From: Microbacteriaceae bacterium
GTDB taxonomy: Bacteria > Actinomycetota > Actinomycetes > Actinomycetales > Microbacteriaceae
Length of the DNA: 64,000 nt
Direction: 5' to 3'
NCBI GenBank assembly: GCA_027487865.1
Contig: JAIYCT010000007.1
Span: forward strand, 62,001 to 126,000
Shown here: positions 17,046 through 25,153 of the stretch, piece by piece
How positions within the stretch are numbered: the first letter of the stretch is position 1
Layout: every line of letters begins with the position of its first letter
Translations under genes and position numbers: made by a program
Notes under the pieces: generated by a model
The model's input: the letters and a program-made list of their open reading frames with translations, nothing else
Told to the model about the DNA's origin: nothing
Database searches by the model: none

Positions 17046-17992
17046 TCTTCGGTCACCACGTCCCCATCTAGGCTTCTGGCGGCAAAGTCCCGAACCGCAT
17101 CACGAGCGGTAGAAGGTGCGATTACCTCAACCGCTCCCCCGTAGCGAACCACATGCCTGGCAATCGCCGCGATGTTTCCCACCTTGATAAAGCCATGAGT
17201 TCTGCCATCAACTTTGGTTAGCTGACCCTCAACCGGGAAGTTCCAGAAAATCTCTGCGGCCGAGGACTCTGCTGCAATCTCGACAACCTCACCAACCCCT
17301 GTCCCATAGACCTCGTCAGGGATGACCTCTTGAGTTGCCTCTTTGGAAATTGGCAGCTTGGTATCGGATAGGTTCGAGGTGCGCTCGATGCGGAAACTTC
17401 TTAGCTCTTTCGCATCCAGGCAATACCCGCGCAGATAGTGCTTGTTTCCAACCAGGTCAATCCTCAGTGGGTCAACGCTTCTGTGGGAGTGCTTCCCCAA
17501 CTGGTTTATGTAGTCAAACTCCACCCGGTGTGACCCCAAAATGGCGTCTCGCAGAACCCCGAGCTGGTCGAGGTTCAGGTTTGCATTGACGACAATCCGC
17601 TGCGTGACACTGCCGCTGAGCGCTGTGCGAAGCTCGGTTAGATCCTTGTTGGACTCAAACTCCGGAAGGCTCGCCAAATACTCCAGACCGATTGCCAGCG
17701 ATGTTTGCTGGTAGCGACTTAGCACCGGGGCTTGGTCAAGGTGAGAGGACCCACGATTGAAGGCAACAATGCCCTCGTCAAAGGAATCAAAATCTAAGTA
17801 GAAGTGCGACTGCGGGGAGGTTAGGTCCTCGCTGTTGGTGATGGCATGGACGGCCTTGGCAATTGCCTTTTCGCTGACGTTGAAGTGCTTAGCCAGTTCA
17901 GCAATTTCAATGCCACCTTCTTGCATCACGAGTCCAACTATGGCTAGTGCCAGATTGAAAACTCCATCGCCGTCTATCTCCTGCTTAGGCAT
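17042..17992 (-). CDS. pafC: WYL-domain transcriptional regulator PafC
   Basis: Second half of the PafBC heterodimeric activator, which in mycobacteria drives most RecA-independent DNA-damage genes. The 316-residue protein has an N-terminal winged-helix part (EGGIEIAELAKHFNVSEKAI), a central WYL domain with the ligand-pocket region HRSVDPLRIDLVGNKHYLRGYCL, and a WCX-type C-terminal part. It overlaps pafB by eight bases. The proteasome genes that usually precede pafB are absent here, so regulatory rather than proteasomal function is the likely reason it is kept. Confidence 0.9.
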   Translation of the reverse strand: MPKQEIDGDGVFNLALAIVGLVMQEGGIEIAELAKHFNVSEKAIAKAVHAITNSEDLTSPQSHFYLDFDSFDEGIVAFNRGSSHLDQAPVLSRYQQTSLAIGLEYLASLPEFESNKDLTELRTALSGSVTQRIVVNANLNLDQLGVLRDAILGSHRVEFDYINQLGKHSHRSVDPLRIDLVGNKHYLRGYCLDAKELRSFRIERTSNLSDTKLPISKEATQEVIPDEVYGTGVGEVVEIAAESSAAEIFWNFPVEGQLTKVDGRTHGFIKVGNIAAIARHVVRYGGAVEVIAPSTARDAVRDFAARSLDGDVVTEE

Positions 17993-18923
17993 GCTGCTTC
18001 ATCACCGCCTTCAGGGAAGCTCGCATCCGGCGCTTGAGCGACTCAGGCTCAATCACCTCGACATCTGTCCCAAACTCCAAGAGGTCCTCGGCCAGCAGTG
18101 CTTCGTCCATGTAGTTCAACTTGGCAATGCCGTCATCGGAGGGGCTGAGCGCAAGCTCCGCCTCGGTGTCGCCGGTCACCTTGATGGTTGCAAGGTTTCC
18201 AAGCACGAAGTCGTTGAGCTCCTGCTCGACCTGTTGCAGTTCCGCATTGGTGAGTCGCTTAGCCTCAGCCTCCAAGATTTCGACCTCGGAGACGATTCGA
18301 CGAAGTAAGAAATTTTTGCTTTGCCCCTCGTGAACCGCGAGCAGTACCCACTGGCCCTCTATTTGACGCAAGCGTTGAGGAGAGACGAGTCGGTCAGATA
18401 GTCCACCATCGGGTTTTTGGTATTTGAATGCGACCTGTAAAGAGTCTTCGATGGCCTTGGCAATTGGCGCAAATGCCGAATGCCTGGTTAGTAATCTCGG
18501 GGTGAATGGGTTCAGGTCGGTGTTACTGGCTACAAGTCCTAGGGACTTGAGCCTGGTTAGTCCACTCTGTGCGCTACCTTCGAGAACCTGGTTGTTCCAG
18601 GCTTTGGCTGCAAGCTCCAACAGCTGCATTTTGGCGCTATTGAGAGTGAGCTCTTTTGGCCATCGGAAGGATTCTTTTGCAATTCGATAGCGAGCAACCT
18701 CAGCGTCTTCGAAACCGAAGTTGTTGATTACCTCAAGCTGGATGCCCGCCTCTTTAAGGGAGGTTTTATCACGCTCGAACAGCCTGTTGGCTGCCTCTTC
18801 AGTCTTCGAATCCTGATATCCGGGGACAGCTCGAAAAATGTCCTGCTTACTAAGCCCCTTGATCTCGGTGCTGAGCAGGTAGCAGGTAAGCGTGAAGAGT
18901 CGCTCGGCGGGAGATTGCTTCAT
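17985..18923 (-). CDS. pafB: WYL-domain transcriptional regulator PafB
   Basis: First half of PafBC. The 312-residue protein begins with SPAERLFTLTCYLLSTEIKGL and a winged helix, typical of PafB, followed by a WYL domain around SDRLVSPQRLRQIEGQWVLL and a WCX domain ending EVIEPESLKRRMRASLKAVM. It is paired with pafC in the same order as in mycobacteria. The FKBP lipoprotein gene lies 18 bases upstream in the same direction. The sequence motif that PafBC recognises in mycobacteria occurs before ssrA in this window. Confidence 0.9.
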   Translation of the reverse strand: MKQSPAERLFTLTCYLLSTEIKGLSKQDIFRAVPGYQDSKTEEAANRLFERDKTSLKEAGIQLEVINNFGFEDAEVARYRIAKESFRWPKELTLNSAKMQLLELAAKAWNNQVLEGSAQSGLTRLKSLGLVASNTDLNPFTPRLLTRHSAFAPIAKAIEDSLQVAFKYQKPDGGLSDRLVSPQRLRQIEGQWVLLAVHEGQSKNFLLRRIVSEVEILEAEAKRLTNAELQQVEQELNDFVLGNLATIKVTGDTEAELALSPSDDGIAKLNYMDEALLAEDLLEFGTDVEVIEPESLKRRMRASLKAVMKQHA

Positions 18924-18941
18924 AACAAACCCCCGATCTTG

Positions 18942-19913
18942 CTATTCCTTGCCCAATACGTCAATTACAAAGATAAGGGTTGAGCCCGCAGGAATCGAGC
19001 CCTGAGCAGTGTCGCCGTATCCCAATTCTGGCGGAATCACTGCGACCACCTGTGAACCGATCTTGATTCCCTCAAGTGACTGCACAAAGCCCTGTATCAC
19101 ACTCTCGGCCGATACCTGGAAGGAAGTCGGGGCCATGTTCTCCCAAGAGCTGTCGAACTGCTCACCTTCCCAGGTCCAACCCGAGTAGTGAACCACCACG
19201 GTGTCGCCAATAGCGATTTCTGCTCCGGAACCTTCAATCAGCACGCTGCGCTCGAATTCGGTAGGAGCTTCTCCAACTGGAATCTGAATTCCAGGCTGCC
19301 CGTTTGGCGCAAGAATTACGGTAGGTAGCCCGGCAACTGGTGCCTTGGTCTCTCCAACGGCGCGCTGCAGGTAGGCGTCTACTACGTCAAAGATGAAGAC
19401 AATTGAATCATCTGGGCCAATTGCAAGGCTCTCAACACCCTGACCCTGGTGGGCGTTCTCGGCATCAAGCAGAACCGCAACGCGAGAACCCACTTCAACA
19501 CCGGTTAGCGCCTTGCAGAAGTTTGGAATGCTGTCCACCATGATGTCTTGAATGATGTAGTCCTCGGTGCCAAATTCGCTGCCCTGGAACTGCTTGCCGG
19601 TGCTCGCGTTGTAACCGGTGAAGTGCAATGCGACTCGCTGGTTTCCTACCAACTTGCCACCGGTGCCCACACTGATGACCTTGGTCTCAATACCGGTACC
19701 AACAAGTGGGGTTGGGAAAGTTGTGGTTGGCTCTTCGCCGAAAGCGCCCTCAACCTTGATTTGGTCAACAGCTTCGCCGCCCTTATAGGCCTCACAGGCG
19801 GCAACGCTTCCCGCGCTCATGGCGGCATAGGAACCAGGCTCAGCAGCCGGAGCTTGCGAGCATCCTGCCAGCAGTAAAAGCGAGACAAGGGCTAATGGGG
19901 TTAGTTTGCGCAA
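18942..19913 (-). CDS. Tandem-domain FKBP-type peptidyl-prolyl isomerase lipoprotein
   Basis: Predicted exported folding helper tethered to the outer face of the membrane. The N-terminus is a lipoprotein signal (LVSLLLLAGC, lipid on Cys 18). Two FKBP domains follow: a first at about residues 75-185, which looks degenerate (RVALHFTGYNASTGKQFQGS), and a second at about 218-323 with the active-site pattern VVVHYSGWTWEGEQFDSSW and AVIPPELGYGD. The start is a TTG with only a weak purine-rich stretch before it. It lies between trmI and pafB, where FKBP genes often adjoin the proteasome cluster. Confidence 0.87.
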   Translation of the reverse strand: MRKLTPLALVSLLLLAGCSQAPAAEPGSYAAMSAGSVAACEAYKGGEAVDQIKVEGAFGEEPTTTFPTPLVGTGIETKVISVGTGGKLVGNQRVALHFTGYNASTGKQFQGSEFGTEDYIIQDIMVDSIPNFCKALTGVEVGSRVAVLLDAENAHQGQGVESLAIGPDDSIVFIFDVVDAYLQRAVGETKAPVAGLPTVILAPNGQPGIQIPVGEAPTEFERSVLIEGSGAEIAIGDTVVVHYSGWTWEGEQFDSSWENMAPTSFQVSAESVIQGFVQSLEGIKIGSQVVAVIPPELGYGDTAQGSIPAGSTLIFVIDVLGKE

Positions 19914-19937
19914 TTGATTTCTTTCTTTCGGCAGCGT

Positions 19938-20897
19938 CTAATTCTCTCGCTGGTTTGCCTCGTTGGTGACCTTTCGGACAGTTTTTCTAAGTTTTTTCTC
20001 ACTGATTGGTCTCTGGCCGATCGCGTCCGGCAACCAAATCTCAAAGTCTTCATCGGTGTATTCGGTCTTGGAGGCACGTTTTGCCTTGAATTGCGGCAAT
20101 ACCGTGCTGGGTGCAAGCCTGCGCGCAGAAAGTAAAAATCCAGTGTGACCAATCATTCGGTGATCTGGCCTGACGGCTAGGCCCTCGACGTGCCAACCCC
20201 TAACAATCGATTCCCAAGCTGTCGGAACGGTGAACTCACCCTGGTCCTTGATCGCCTCTATGGTTCTGGAGAGCTGGGTAACGGTCGCCACGTAGCAAAT
20301 CAGCAAGCCACCGGGCTTTAGGGCTTGGGCTACTTCGCCAATGCACTCCCAGGGGGCAAGCATGTCCAAAACTGCGCGGTCCGCGGTGTGCGAGGCAATA
20401 ACCTCGGGCAACTTGTCCTGTAGGTCACCAATGGTTACCGTCCAGTTCTTAGGTGCTTCCCCGAGGTGGTTCTTCACATTCGCCATTGCAATCTGGGCAA
20501 ATTCCTCGCGACGCTCAAACGAGAACAACTTGCCCTCTTGGCCGATTGAGCGAAGCAGGTAGCTCGAGAGAGCTCCGGATCCAACGCCGGCTTCGATGAC
20601 AGTCGCACCAGGGAAGATATCTCCCTCAACAATGATTTGACCAGCATCCTTGGGGTAGACAATTGCTGCGCCTCGCGGCATTGAGAGCACATAGTCGGTT
20701 AGTAGTGGTTTGAGCGCGAGATACTCAACGCCGCTTTGATTTGCGATAACCGAGCCATCGGGCAGGCCGATGATGTCATCGTGCATTAGGTCACCCTTGT
20801 GGGTGCCAAATCTCGCACCTTCAACCAAGGTGATGGTGTTTAGCCGGCCTTTGGGTCCAGTTAGTTGAACGCGGTCCCCCGCTTTGAATTCGCTCAC
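19938..20897 (-). CDS. trmI: tRNA (adenine-58-N1)-methyltransferase TrmI
   Basis: S-adenosylmethionine-dependent enzyme that makes m1A58 in the T loop of tRNA. The 319-residue protein has the N-terminal TrmI-specific beta domain (DRVQLTGPKGRLNTITLVEG), the SAM-binding motif VIEAGVGSGALSSYLLRSIG near residue 100 and the catalytic-region sequence AVLDMLAPWECIGE. It starts with GTG and overlaps the HAD gene by four bases. In other actinobacteria trmI stands directly before arc/mpa of the proteasome cluster; here FKBP and pafB come instead. Confidence 0.93.
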   Translation of the reverse strand: MSEFKAGDRVQLTGPKGRLNTITLVEGARFGTHKGDLMHDDIIGLPDGSVIANQSGVEYLALKPLLTDYVLSMPRGAAIVYPKDAGQIIVEGDIFPGATVIEAGVGSGALSSYLLRSIGQEGKLFSFERREEFAQIAMANVKNHLGEAPKNWTVTIGDLQDKLPEVIASHTADRAVLDMLAPWECIGEVAQALKPGGLLICYVATVTQLSRTIEAIKDQGEFTVPTAWESIVRGWHVEGLAVRPDHRMIGHTGFLLSARRLAPSTVLPQFKAKRASKTEYTDEDFEIWLPDAIGQRPISEKKLRKTVRKVTNEANQREN

Positions 20898-21553
20898 ATC
20901 AAACCTCGCAGTGCATCTAGGTTCATTTCGGTCAAACTGTGTCGGATCACACGAGTGCCAGATTGTTCAAGTGGCATCATGTTGACGATTCCTAGCGGGA
21001 GGCATCCAGCGGCCTCGGCAGATCTAAGCCCAGTGACCGAATCTTCAATTGCTATGCATTCAGCCGGCTCAAAACCGAGTAGCGCAGCTGCCTTCTGGTA
21101 TGGCTCCGGGTGAGGCTTGCCGAAGGTGACATCATCACCTGCGACCACCACATCAAATGCTTGGAAAGGAATTGCTTCAGCCACCGCTAACGCCATGCGT
21201 CGCATCGACATTGTGACCAGAGCGGTCTTGACTCCTGCTTGCTTGAGCTCCATCAGTAGCTCTAGAGCACCGGGCCGCCAGGGCAGTGAGTGTTGCAGTT
21301 TTGAAAGAACCGAGTCGGTTAGTCGATCAACAATTTGCTGAGCACTTAGATCCTTGATGTCCAGGAGGTCCTTGAGGAAGGCGGAGGATTCATAAAGCGA
21401 CTTACCAATAAGGTCATTGCCGTTTTCCTGGGTCCAAACTTTCCCATAGTCTTTGGCTAGGGCTGTTTCGCTCAGTAACCAATAGGGTTCTGAGTCAACT
21501 AGCGTGCCATCCATATCCCACAGCACGGCTTTCGGAAGGCTCAATGTGGACAT
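20894..21553 (-). CDS. HAD-superfamily phosphatase (beta-phosphoglucomutase-like)
   Basis: Phosphatase or phosphomutase with an aspartyl nucleophile. The 219 residues hold motif I WDMDGTLVDSEP, motif II in TALVTMSMRR, and motifs III/IV in FGKPHPEPYQKAAALLG and CIAIEDSVTGLRSAEAAG, with an alpha-helical cap between I and II. Substrate is not evident. It is the first gene of the long minus-strand run through trmI, FKBP, pafBC and onward. TAGACT sits 8 bases before its ATG with no ribosome site. Confidence 0.85.
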   Translation of the reverse strand: MSTLSLPKAVLWDMDGTLVDSEPYWLLSETALAKDYGKVWTQENGNDLIGKSLYESSAFLKDLLDIKDLSAQQIVDRLTDSVLSKLQHSLPWRPGALELLMELKQAGVKTALVTMSMRRMALAVAEAIPFQAFDVVVAGDDVTFGKPHPEPYQKAAALLGFEPAECIAIEDSVTGLRSAEAAGCLPLGIVNMMPLEQSGTRVIRHSLTEMNLDALRGLM

Positions 21554-21561
21554 TGGCCTAA

Positions 21562-21567
21562 AGTCTA
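21562..21567 (-). promoter_or_regulatory. Predicted -10 element of the HAD-trmI operon
   Basis: TAGACT on the minus strand, 8 bases from the ATG of the HAD gene. This would give a leaderless or nearly leaderless transcript. Confidence 0.5.
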
Positions 21568-21612
21568 GTTGCGCTCTGAATTAGAGTTTGTAATTATCAA
21601 AAAAGGAGCCGC

Positions 21613-22461
21613 TTGCTAACTGGTCGCGTATTACTAATTGCTTTCGAGGGCTGGAACGATGCCACCGAGGGTGCTTCAGGCGCGCTGAAGGCTATTGCTG
21701 AGCAAATCGGGGCTCAAACCCTAGAAGCGGTCGACCCAGAGGATTACTACGACTTCCAGTTTTCTCGGCCCATGGTCGAAATAGACGAAGAGGGTAACCG
21801 CACAATCTCCTGGCCAGGTTCGGAGTTCATGCAGGCCGATCGCGAGCACATCGAAGCAAACCCTTCCCTTGAGCGCTTGTATCTGCTGATTGGTAGCGAA
21901 CCATCCAGACGTTGGCTCAGCTTTGGTGCAGAGGTCTTGGAGATGGTTCAAGATCGTGAGATTGAAGCGGTAGTCATGCTCGGGTCGATGTTGGCGGATG
22001 TCCCCCACACCAGGCCGATGCCAATCTTCAAGTCGAGCCAAAACGAAGCATTCAGATCGCGCTTTGACCTAGAGCCCTCCACCTACGAAGGCCCGGTTGG
22101 CATTTTGTCCATTCTTGCTCAAGCCTTTGAAGCCGAAGGCATTCCGGTGCTATCGCTCTGGGGTTCGGTCCCGCACTACGTTCACAACACTTCGAACCCA
22201 AAGGCCGCTCTGGGCTTCTTGGGAGAACTGACCACCTTGATTGGCATCAACTTTGACACCACAGCGCTTGCCGAACAGGCCTTTGAGTGGGAGCGATCGA
22301 TTGATGATGTCGCCGAGGGTGATGAAGAGATGACCACCTATGTCTCGCAGCTTGAGTCCAACCGCGACCAGCTCGAAAGCGAACAGGCATCCGGCGATGC
22401 GCTCGCGAGAGAATTCGAGCGCTACCTAAACGAACGTAAAGACGGGGCTGGCGAAGGCTAG
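21613..22461 (+). CDS. PAC2-family protein
   Basis: Member of the PAC2 (proteasome assembly chaperone 2-like) family, widespread in actinobacteria; biochemical function not established. The 282 residues open with VLLIAFEGWNDATEGASGAL and contain YDFQFSRPMVEIDEEGNRTI and the conserved LWGSVPHYVHNTSNPKAAL near residue 182. It starts with TTG, preceded by AAAAGGAG. It lies close to trmI as in mycobacteria. No proteasome subunit is encoded in the expected place, so the family name should not be taken as evidence of a proteasome. Its end overlaps uppP by four bases. Confidence 0.85.
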   Translation: MLTGRVLLIAFEGWNDATEGASGALKAIAEQIGAQTLEAVDPEDYYDFQFSRPMVEIDEEGNRTISWPGSEFMQADREHIEANPSLERLYLLIGSEPSRRWLSFGAEVLEMVQDREIEAVVMLGSMLADVPHTRPMPIFKSSQNEAFRSRFDLEPSTYEGPVGILSILAQAFEAEGIPVLSLWGSVPHYVHNTSNPKAALGFLGELTTLIGINFDTTALAEQAFEWERSIDDVAEGDEEMTTYVSQLESNRDQLESEQASGDALAREFERYLNERKDGAGEG

Positions 22462-23285
22462 ATAACTCCGGCCGCTAGCCCAACAAGCAAAAGCGAACCC
22501 ACTGAAATTCTCCAGATCACAAAAGGCATGTATGAGCCTTTGACCAGGTATTTCAATAGCCAAGCAATCACCGCGTAGCCGACTAGAAAACTCACCAAGG
22601 TCGCTGCAATGGTCGCCAATAACAGATCCTGTGGCAGGTCCTGATAGGACTTTAGAAACTGATATCCCCCGGCAGCTAGGACCGCCGGTATCGCAAGCAG
22701 AAAGCTATACCGAGCGGCTGCCTCGCGGGTAAAGCCCATCATCAAACCAACCGTGATGCTGCCTCCGGATCGGGAAACTCCAGGTATTAGCGCAAGGGCC
22801 TGGCCAAGTCCAAAGACCAAACCGGATTTCAGGTCGAGGTCCTCAATGCGGCGTTCCTTTTTGGCAAGGCGATCTGCTAGGCCCAAGACAATTCCAAAGC
22901 CGATCAACATAACTGCGATCACCCAGAGCTGTCGAAGTTGATTCTCAATCAGGTCTTGGAACGCCAGACCTAAAACGACAATCGGCAAGGTGCCAATGAT
23001 GATTAGCCAGCCCATTTTGGATTCGCTGGATTGGCTGGAGAAAGTTCTAAACCCTTGCGTGAAAAACGCCTTCAGGATTTCGATAATCGTCTTGAAGAAG
23101 TAGACAATGACCGCAAGTTCGGTTCCAATTTGGATGGTGGCAATAAAGGCGGTTAGTTCCGGTTTGCTGAGTTCACTGAGCCCCAAAAGCTCCTGTGCGA
23201 TTTGCACGTGTGCCGATGAGGAGATTGGAAGGAACTCGGTTAAACCTTGAATGATTCCGAGCAGAATCGCTTCAAGCGGACTCAT
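22458..23285 (-). CDS. uppP: Undecaprenyl-diphosphatase
   Basis: Recycles the lipid carrier of cell-wall synthesis by dephosphorylating undecaprenyl diphosphate; also linked to bacitracin resistance. The 275-residue BacA-type protein has the two catalytic motifs GIIQGLTEFLPISSSAH near residue 10 and PGVSRSGGSITVGLMMGF near residue 165, within about eight hydrophobic helices. It is coupled by a 4-base overlap to a small upstream gene and overlaps the PAC2 gene tail to tail. Confidence 0.96.
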   Translation of the reverse strand: MSPLEAILLGIIQGLTEFLPISSSAHVQIAQELLGLSELSKPELTAFIATIQIGTELAVIVYFFKTIIEILKAFFTQGFRTFSSQSSESKMGWLIIIGTLPIVVLGLAFQDLIENQLRQLWVIAVMLIGFGIVLGLADRLAKKERRIEDLDLKSGLVFGLGQALALIPGVSRSGGSITVGLMMGFTREAAARYSFLLAIPAVLAAGGYQFLKSYQDLPQDLLLATIAATLVSFLVGYAVIAWLLKYLVKGSYMPFVIWRISVGSLLLVGLAAGVI

Positions 23286-23485
23286 TCATCCTCTGCAACG
23301 ATCGGGAGATACTCCCCATAAACCGATTCCAAGACGTCTTCATATTTCTCGAAAGTCTGCGCTACCTGATCGTACGCCTCTTGAATTTCTTGGTCAGAAC
23401 CAGGGCGCTTTGTTGCGCAAGTGTCGAGGTGACGCTCAAGCGCTGCTATCAGTTGCCTTAGGGCCAGTGCTGGTTCTTCATGCAT
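23282..23485 (-). CDS. Small acidic protein of unknown function upstream of uppP
   Basis: This 67-residue protein (HEEPALALRQLIAALERHLD... ending YLPIVAEDE) is acidic, helical and soluble, with no membrane segment or signal peptide. The track starts at a TTG (23506); I prefer the ATG at 23485 because TAGCGT lies 7 bases before it, the leaderless spacing used elsewhere here. It overlaps uppP by four bases and is therefore made together with it. I do not recognise a family. Confidence 0.65.
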   Translation of the reverse strand: MHEEPALALRQLIAALERHLDTCATKRPGSDQEIQEAYDQVAQTFEKYEDVLESVYGEYLPIVAEDE

Positions 23486-23492
23486 GTTTCTT

Positions 23493-23498
23493 ACGCTA
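23493..23498 (-). promoter_or_regulatory. Predicted -10 element of the small gene-uppP operon
   Basis: TAGCGT on the minus strand, 7 bases from the ATG at 23485, with no ribosome site between. Confidence 0.45.
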
Positions 23499-23592
23499 TC
23501 GCCCAAATGCCAATTCTCAAAGAACCCCGCAATGGATTGCTCAGGAAGTTCGTGATAGATTATTGGCTTGCTCGGCCTAGGTCGAGTGCATT

Positions 23593-23675
23593 GTCCGGGT
23601 GGCGGAATGGCAGACGCGCTAGCTTGAGGTGTTAGTCTCCGAAAGGAGGTAGGGGTTCAAGTCCCCTTTCGGACA
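23593..23675 (+). tRNA. tRNA-Leu (anticodon GAG)
   Basis: Acceptor arms GTCCGGG and TTCGGAC pair with two G-U pairs; the anticodon stem CTAGC/GTTAG encloses the loop TTGAGGT, giving anticodon GAG (reads CUC and CUU). A long variable arm (AGTCTCCGAAAGGAGGT region) marks a class II tRNA, and GGGGTTCAAGTCCCC is the T arm. CCA is not encoded. Confidence 0.96.
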
Positions 23676-23712
23676 CAATGCTCCAAAGGAATTTCTTTTG
23701 CTAAATCTTCAG

Positions 23713-23727
23713 GTTTGGTAACCAAAC
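23713..23727. promoter_or_regulatory. 15-bp palindrome (candidate operator) before the sirtuin gene
   Basis: GTTTGGT-A-ACCAAAC, perfect 7-base arms around one base. It ends exactly where the -10 element TAGAAT begins, so a bound protein would block RNA polymerase. It is not followed by a T run, which argues against a terminator for the tRNA. Regulator unknown. Confidence 0.6.
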
Positions 23728-23733
23728 TAGAAT
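23728..23733 (+). promoter_or_regulatory. Predicted -10 element, leaderless sirtuin gene
   Basis: TAGAAT, then TGGCAA, then ATG: the 6-base leaderless spacing. There is no ribosome site. Confidence 0.65.
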
Positions 23734-23739
23734 TGGCAA

Positions 23740-24573
23740 ATGCCCTCCGAATCAATCTCTTCTGCCATGGAATATGGCGTCGAGCAAGCCCGCAATCTTT
23801 TGCGCGGCAAGGCGGTTCTAGCGCTCACCGGAGCAGGCATCTCAACCGACAGCGGCATCCCTGACTATCGTGGCGAGGGCCGAGTCGTTCGACACCCGCT
23901 TACTTTTGATGACTTTATGGGCTCCAAGCAAAATCAAGCCAGGTACTGGGCAAGATCGTATGTCGGCTGGAGTCGAGTCGAGAAAGCTGTTCCTAACCCC
24001 GGCCACCTAGCCCTTGCCAAGGCAGAACTTTCAGGTCGAGTCTTTTCGACTATCACTCAAAATGTCGATGGTCTTCATCAAAAGGCGGGATCCAAGAAGG
24101 TTCTAGAACTTCACGGGCGATTGGATCAGGTGCTCTGCACCGGTTGCGGGGACATCCTTTCAAGGTCTGAATTTGACTCCCGAATTGCGAAGCTAAACCC
24201 AGAGGTAAATCGTTCGCAGGATGTTGAATTCACCCCCGATGGTGACGCCGAGGTAGAGGTCGGCAAAAACTTTAGAGTCCCTGACTGTGGCTCTTGTGGC
24301 GCGCACTACAAGCCAGATGTGGTCTTTTTTGGAGAACAGGTTCCACTCTCCAGAGTTGAGGCTGCCGAGGGGCTGTTGAATAGCGCCGAGGCTGTGCTGG
24401 TTGCCGGCACTTCGCTAACTGTGAATTCTGGTTTGAGGCTTGTGAAGCGAGCTCAAAAACGTGGCATTCCAATTGTGATTGTGAACTTAGGTGAAACCAG
24501 AGCGGACCTGTTTGCAAATGTAAAACTTTCCGCTTCAACATCGAATTTGCTGGAGGCAATTCTCAATGACTAA
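23740..24573 (+). CDS. Sir2-family NAD-dependent protein deacylase
   Basis: Removes acyl groups from lysines using NAD. The 277-residue protein shows the NAD-binding [19 protein letters not shown] near residue 32, the catalytic [20 protein letters not shown] with the active-site His at its end, a zinc site CTGCG...CGSCG (four cysteines), and [15 protein letters not shown] late in the chain. It is followed by a histidine phosphatase gene with an 8-base overlap. A leaderless promoter and a palindromic operator lie in front, suggesting it is regulated. Confidence 0.95.
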   Translation: MPSESISSAMEYGVEQARNLLRGKAVLALTGAGISTDSGIPDYRGEGRVVRHPLTFDDFMGSKQNQARYWARSYVGWSRVEKAVPNPGHLALAKAELSGRVFSTITQNVDGLHQKAGSKKVLELHGRLDQVLCTGCGDILSRSEFDSRIAKLNPEVNRSQDVEFTPDGDAEVEVGKNFRVPDCGSCGAHYKPDVVFFGEQVPLSRVEAAEGLLNSAEAVLVAGTSLTVNSGLRLVKRAQKRGIPIVIVNLGETRADLFANVKLSASTSNLLEAILND

Positions 24574-25153
24574 CAGCACCCTGGGTCTATTGCGTCATGG
24601 CCAGACCGACTGGAACATCGATCTTCGCCTGCAGGGCACAACCGATATTGCTATGAACCAGATTGGCATCGAACAAATCCAAACCGCCAGCAAGCACTTA
24701 GATCAGGGCTGGGATGTGATTTTGAGTTCCCCGATTGGGAGGGCGCGGCAAAGCGCTGAGATTGTTGCGGCACAAATTGGAATTAGCGAGATCGCAATTG
24801 AGCCGCTGCTCTTAGAGCGAGCATTCGGCATTGGCGAAGGTCTCACGTATGCCGAGTGGGGTGAAAAATTCTCCAAATTGGACGACATTCCAGGCGCTGA
24901 GTCCAAGGCCAGTGTAGAAAAAAGAGCTCGCGACCTGCTGGCTCACATCGAATCAAACTATTCGGGTGCCAGGGTGCTGGCAGTGTCCCACGGGGCATTG
25001 ATTCGCTTTGTACTAAGCGAAGTCTCCAACGGAACAATTCCGCCCGCTGGAGAAAGGTTGCAGAACGCTTCGCTGCACCTTTTACATCACCGCGGATCTT
25101 GGGAGCTTGAAGGCTGGAAGCCACAGCCGCTGGGGTCAGACTCGGTTCAGTAG
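24566..25153 (+). CDS. Histidine phosphatase family protein
   Basis: Phosphoglycerate-mutase-like phosphatase of unknown substrate. The 195-residue protein has the nucleophile motif LLRHGQTDWNIDLRLQG near its start, SSPIGRARQSAEIV near residue 53 and the second catalytic histidine in VLAVSHGALIRF near 135. It overlaps the sirtuin gene by eight bases, so the two are co-translated. Its last 18 bases overlap the glycosyltransferase gene on the other strand. CobC-like and broad-specificity phosphatases share these motifs, so substrate stays open. Confidence 0.88.
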   Translation: MTNSTLGLLRHGQTDWNIDLRLQGTTDIAMNQIGIEQIQTASKHLDQGWDVILSSPIGRARQSAEIVAAQIGISEIAIEPLLLERAFGIGEGLTYAEWGEKFSKLDDIPGAESKASVEKRARDLLAHIESNYSGARVLAVSHGALIRFVLSEVSNGTIPPAGERLQNASLHLLHHRGSWELEGWKPQPLGSDSVQ

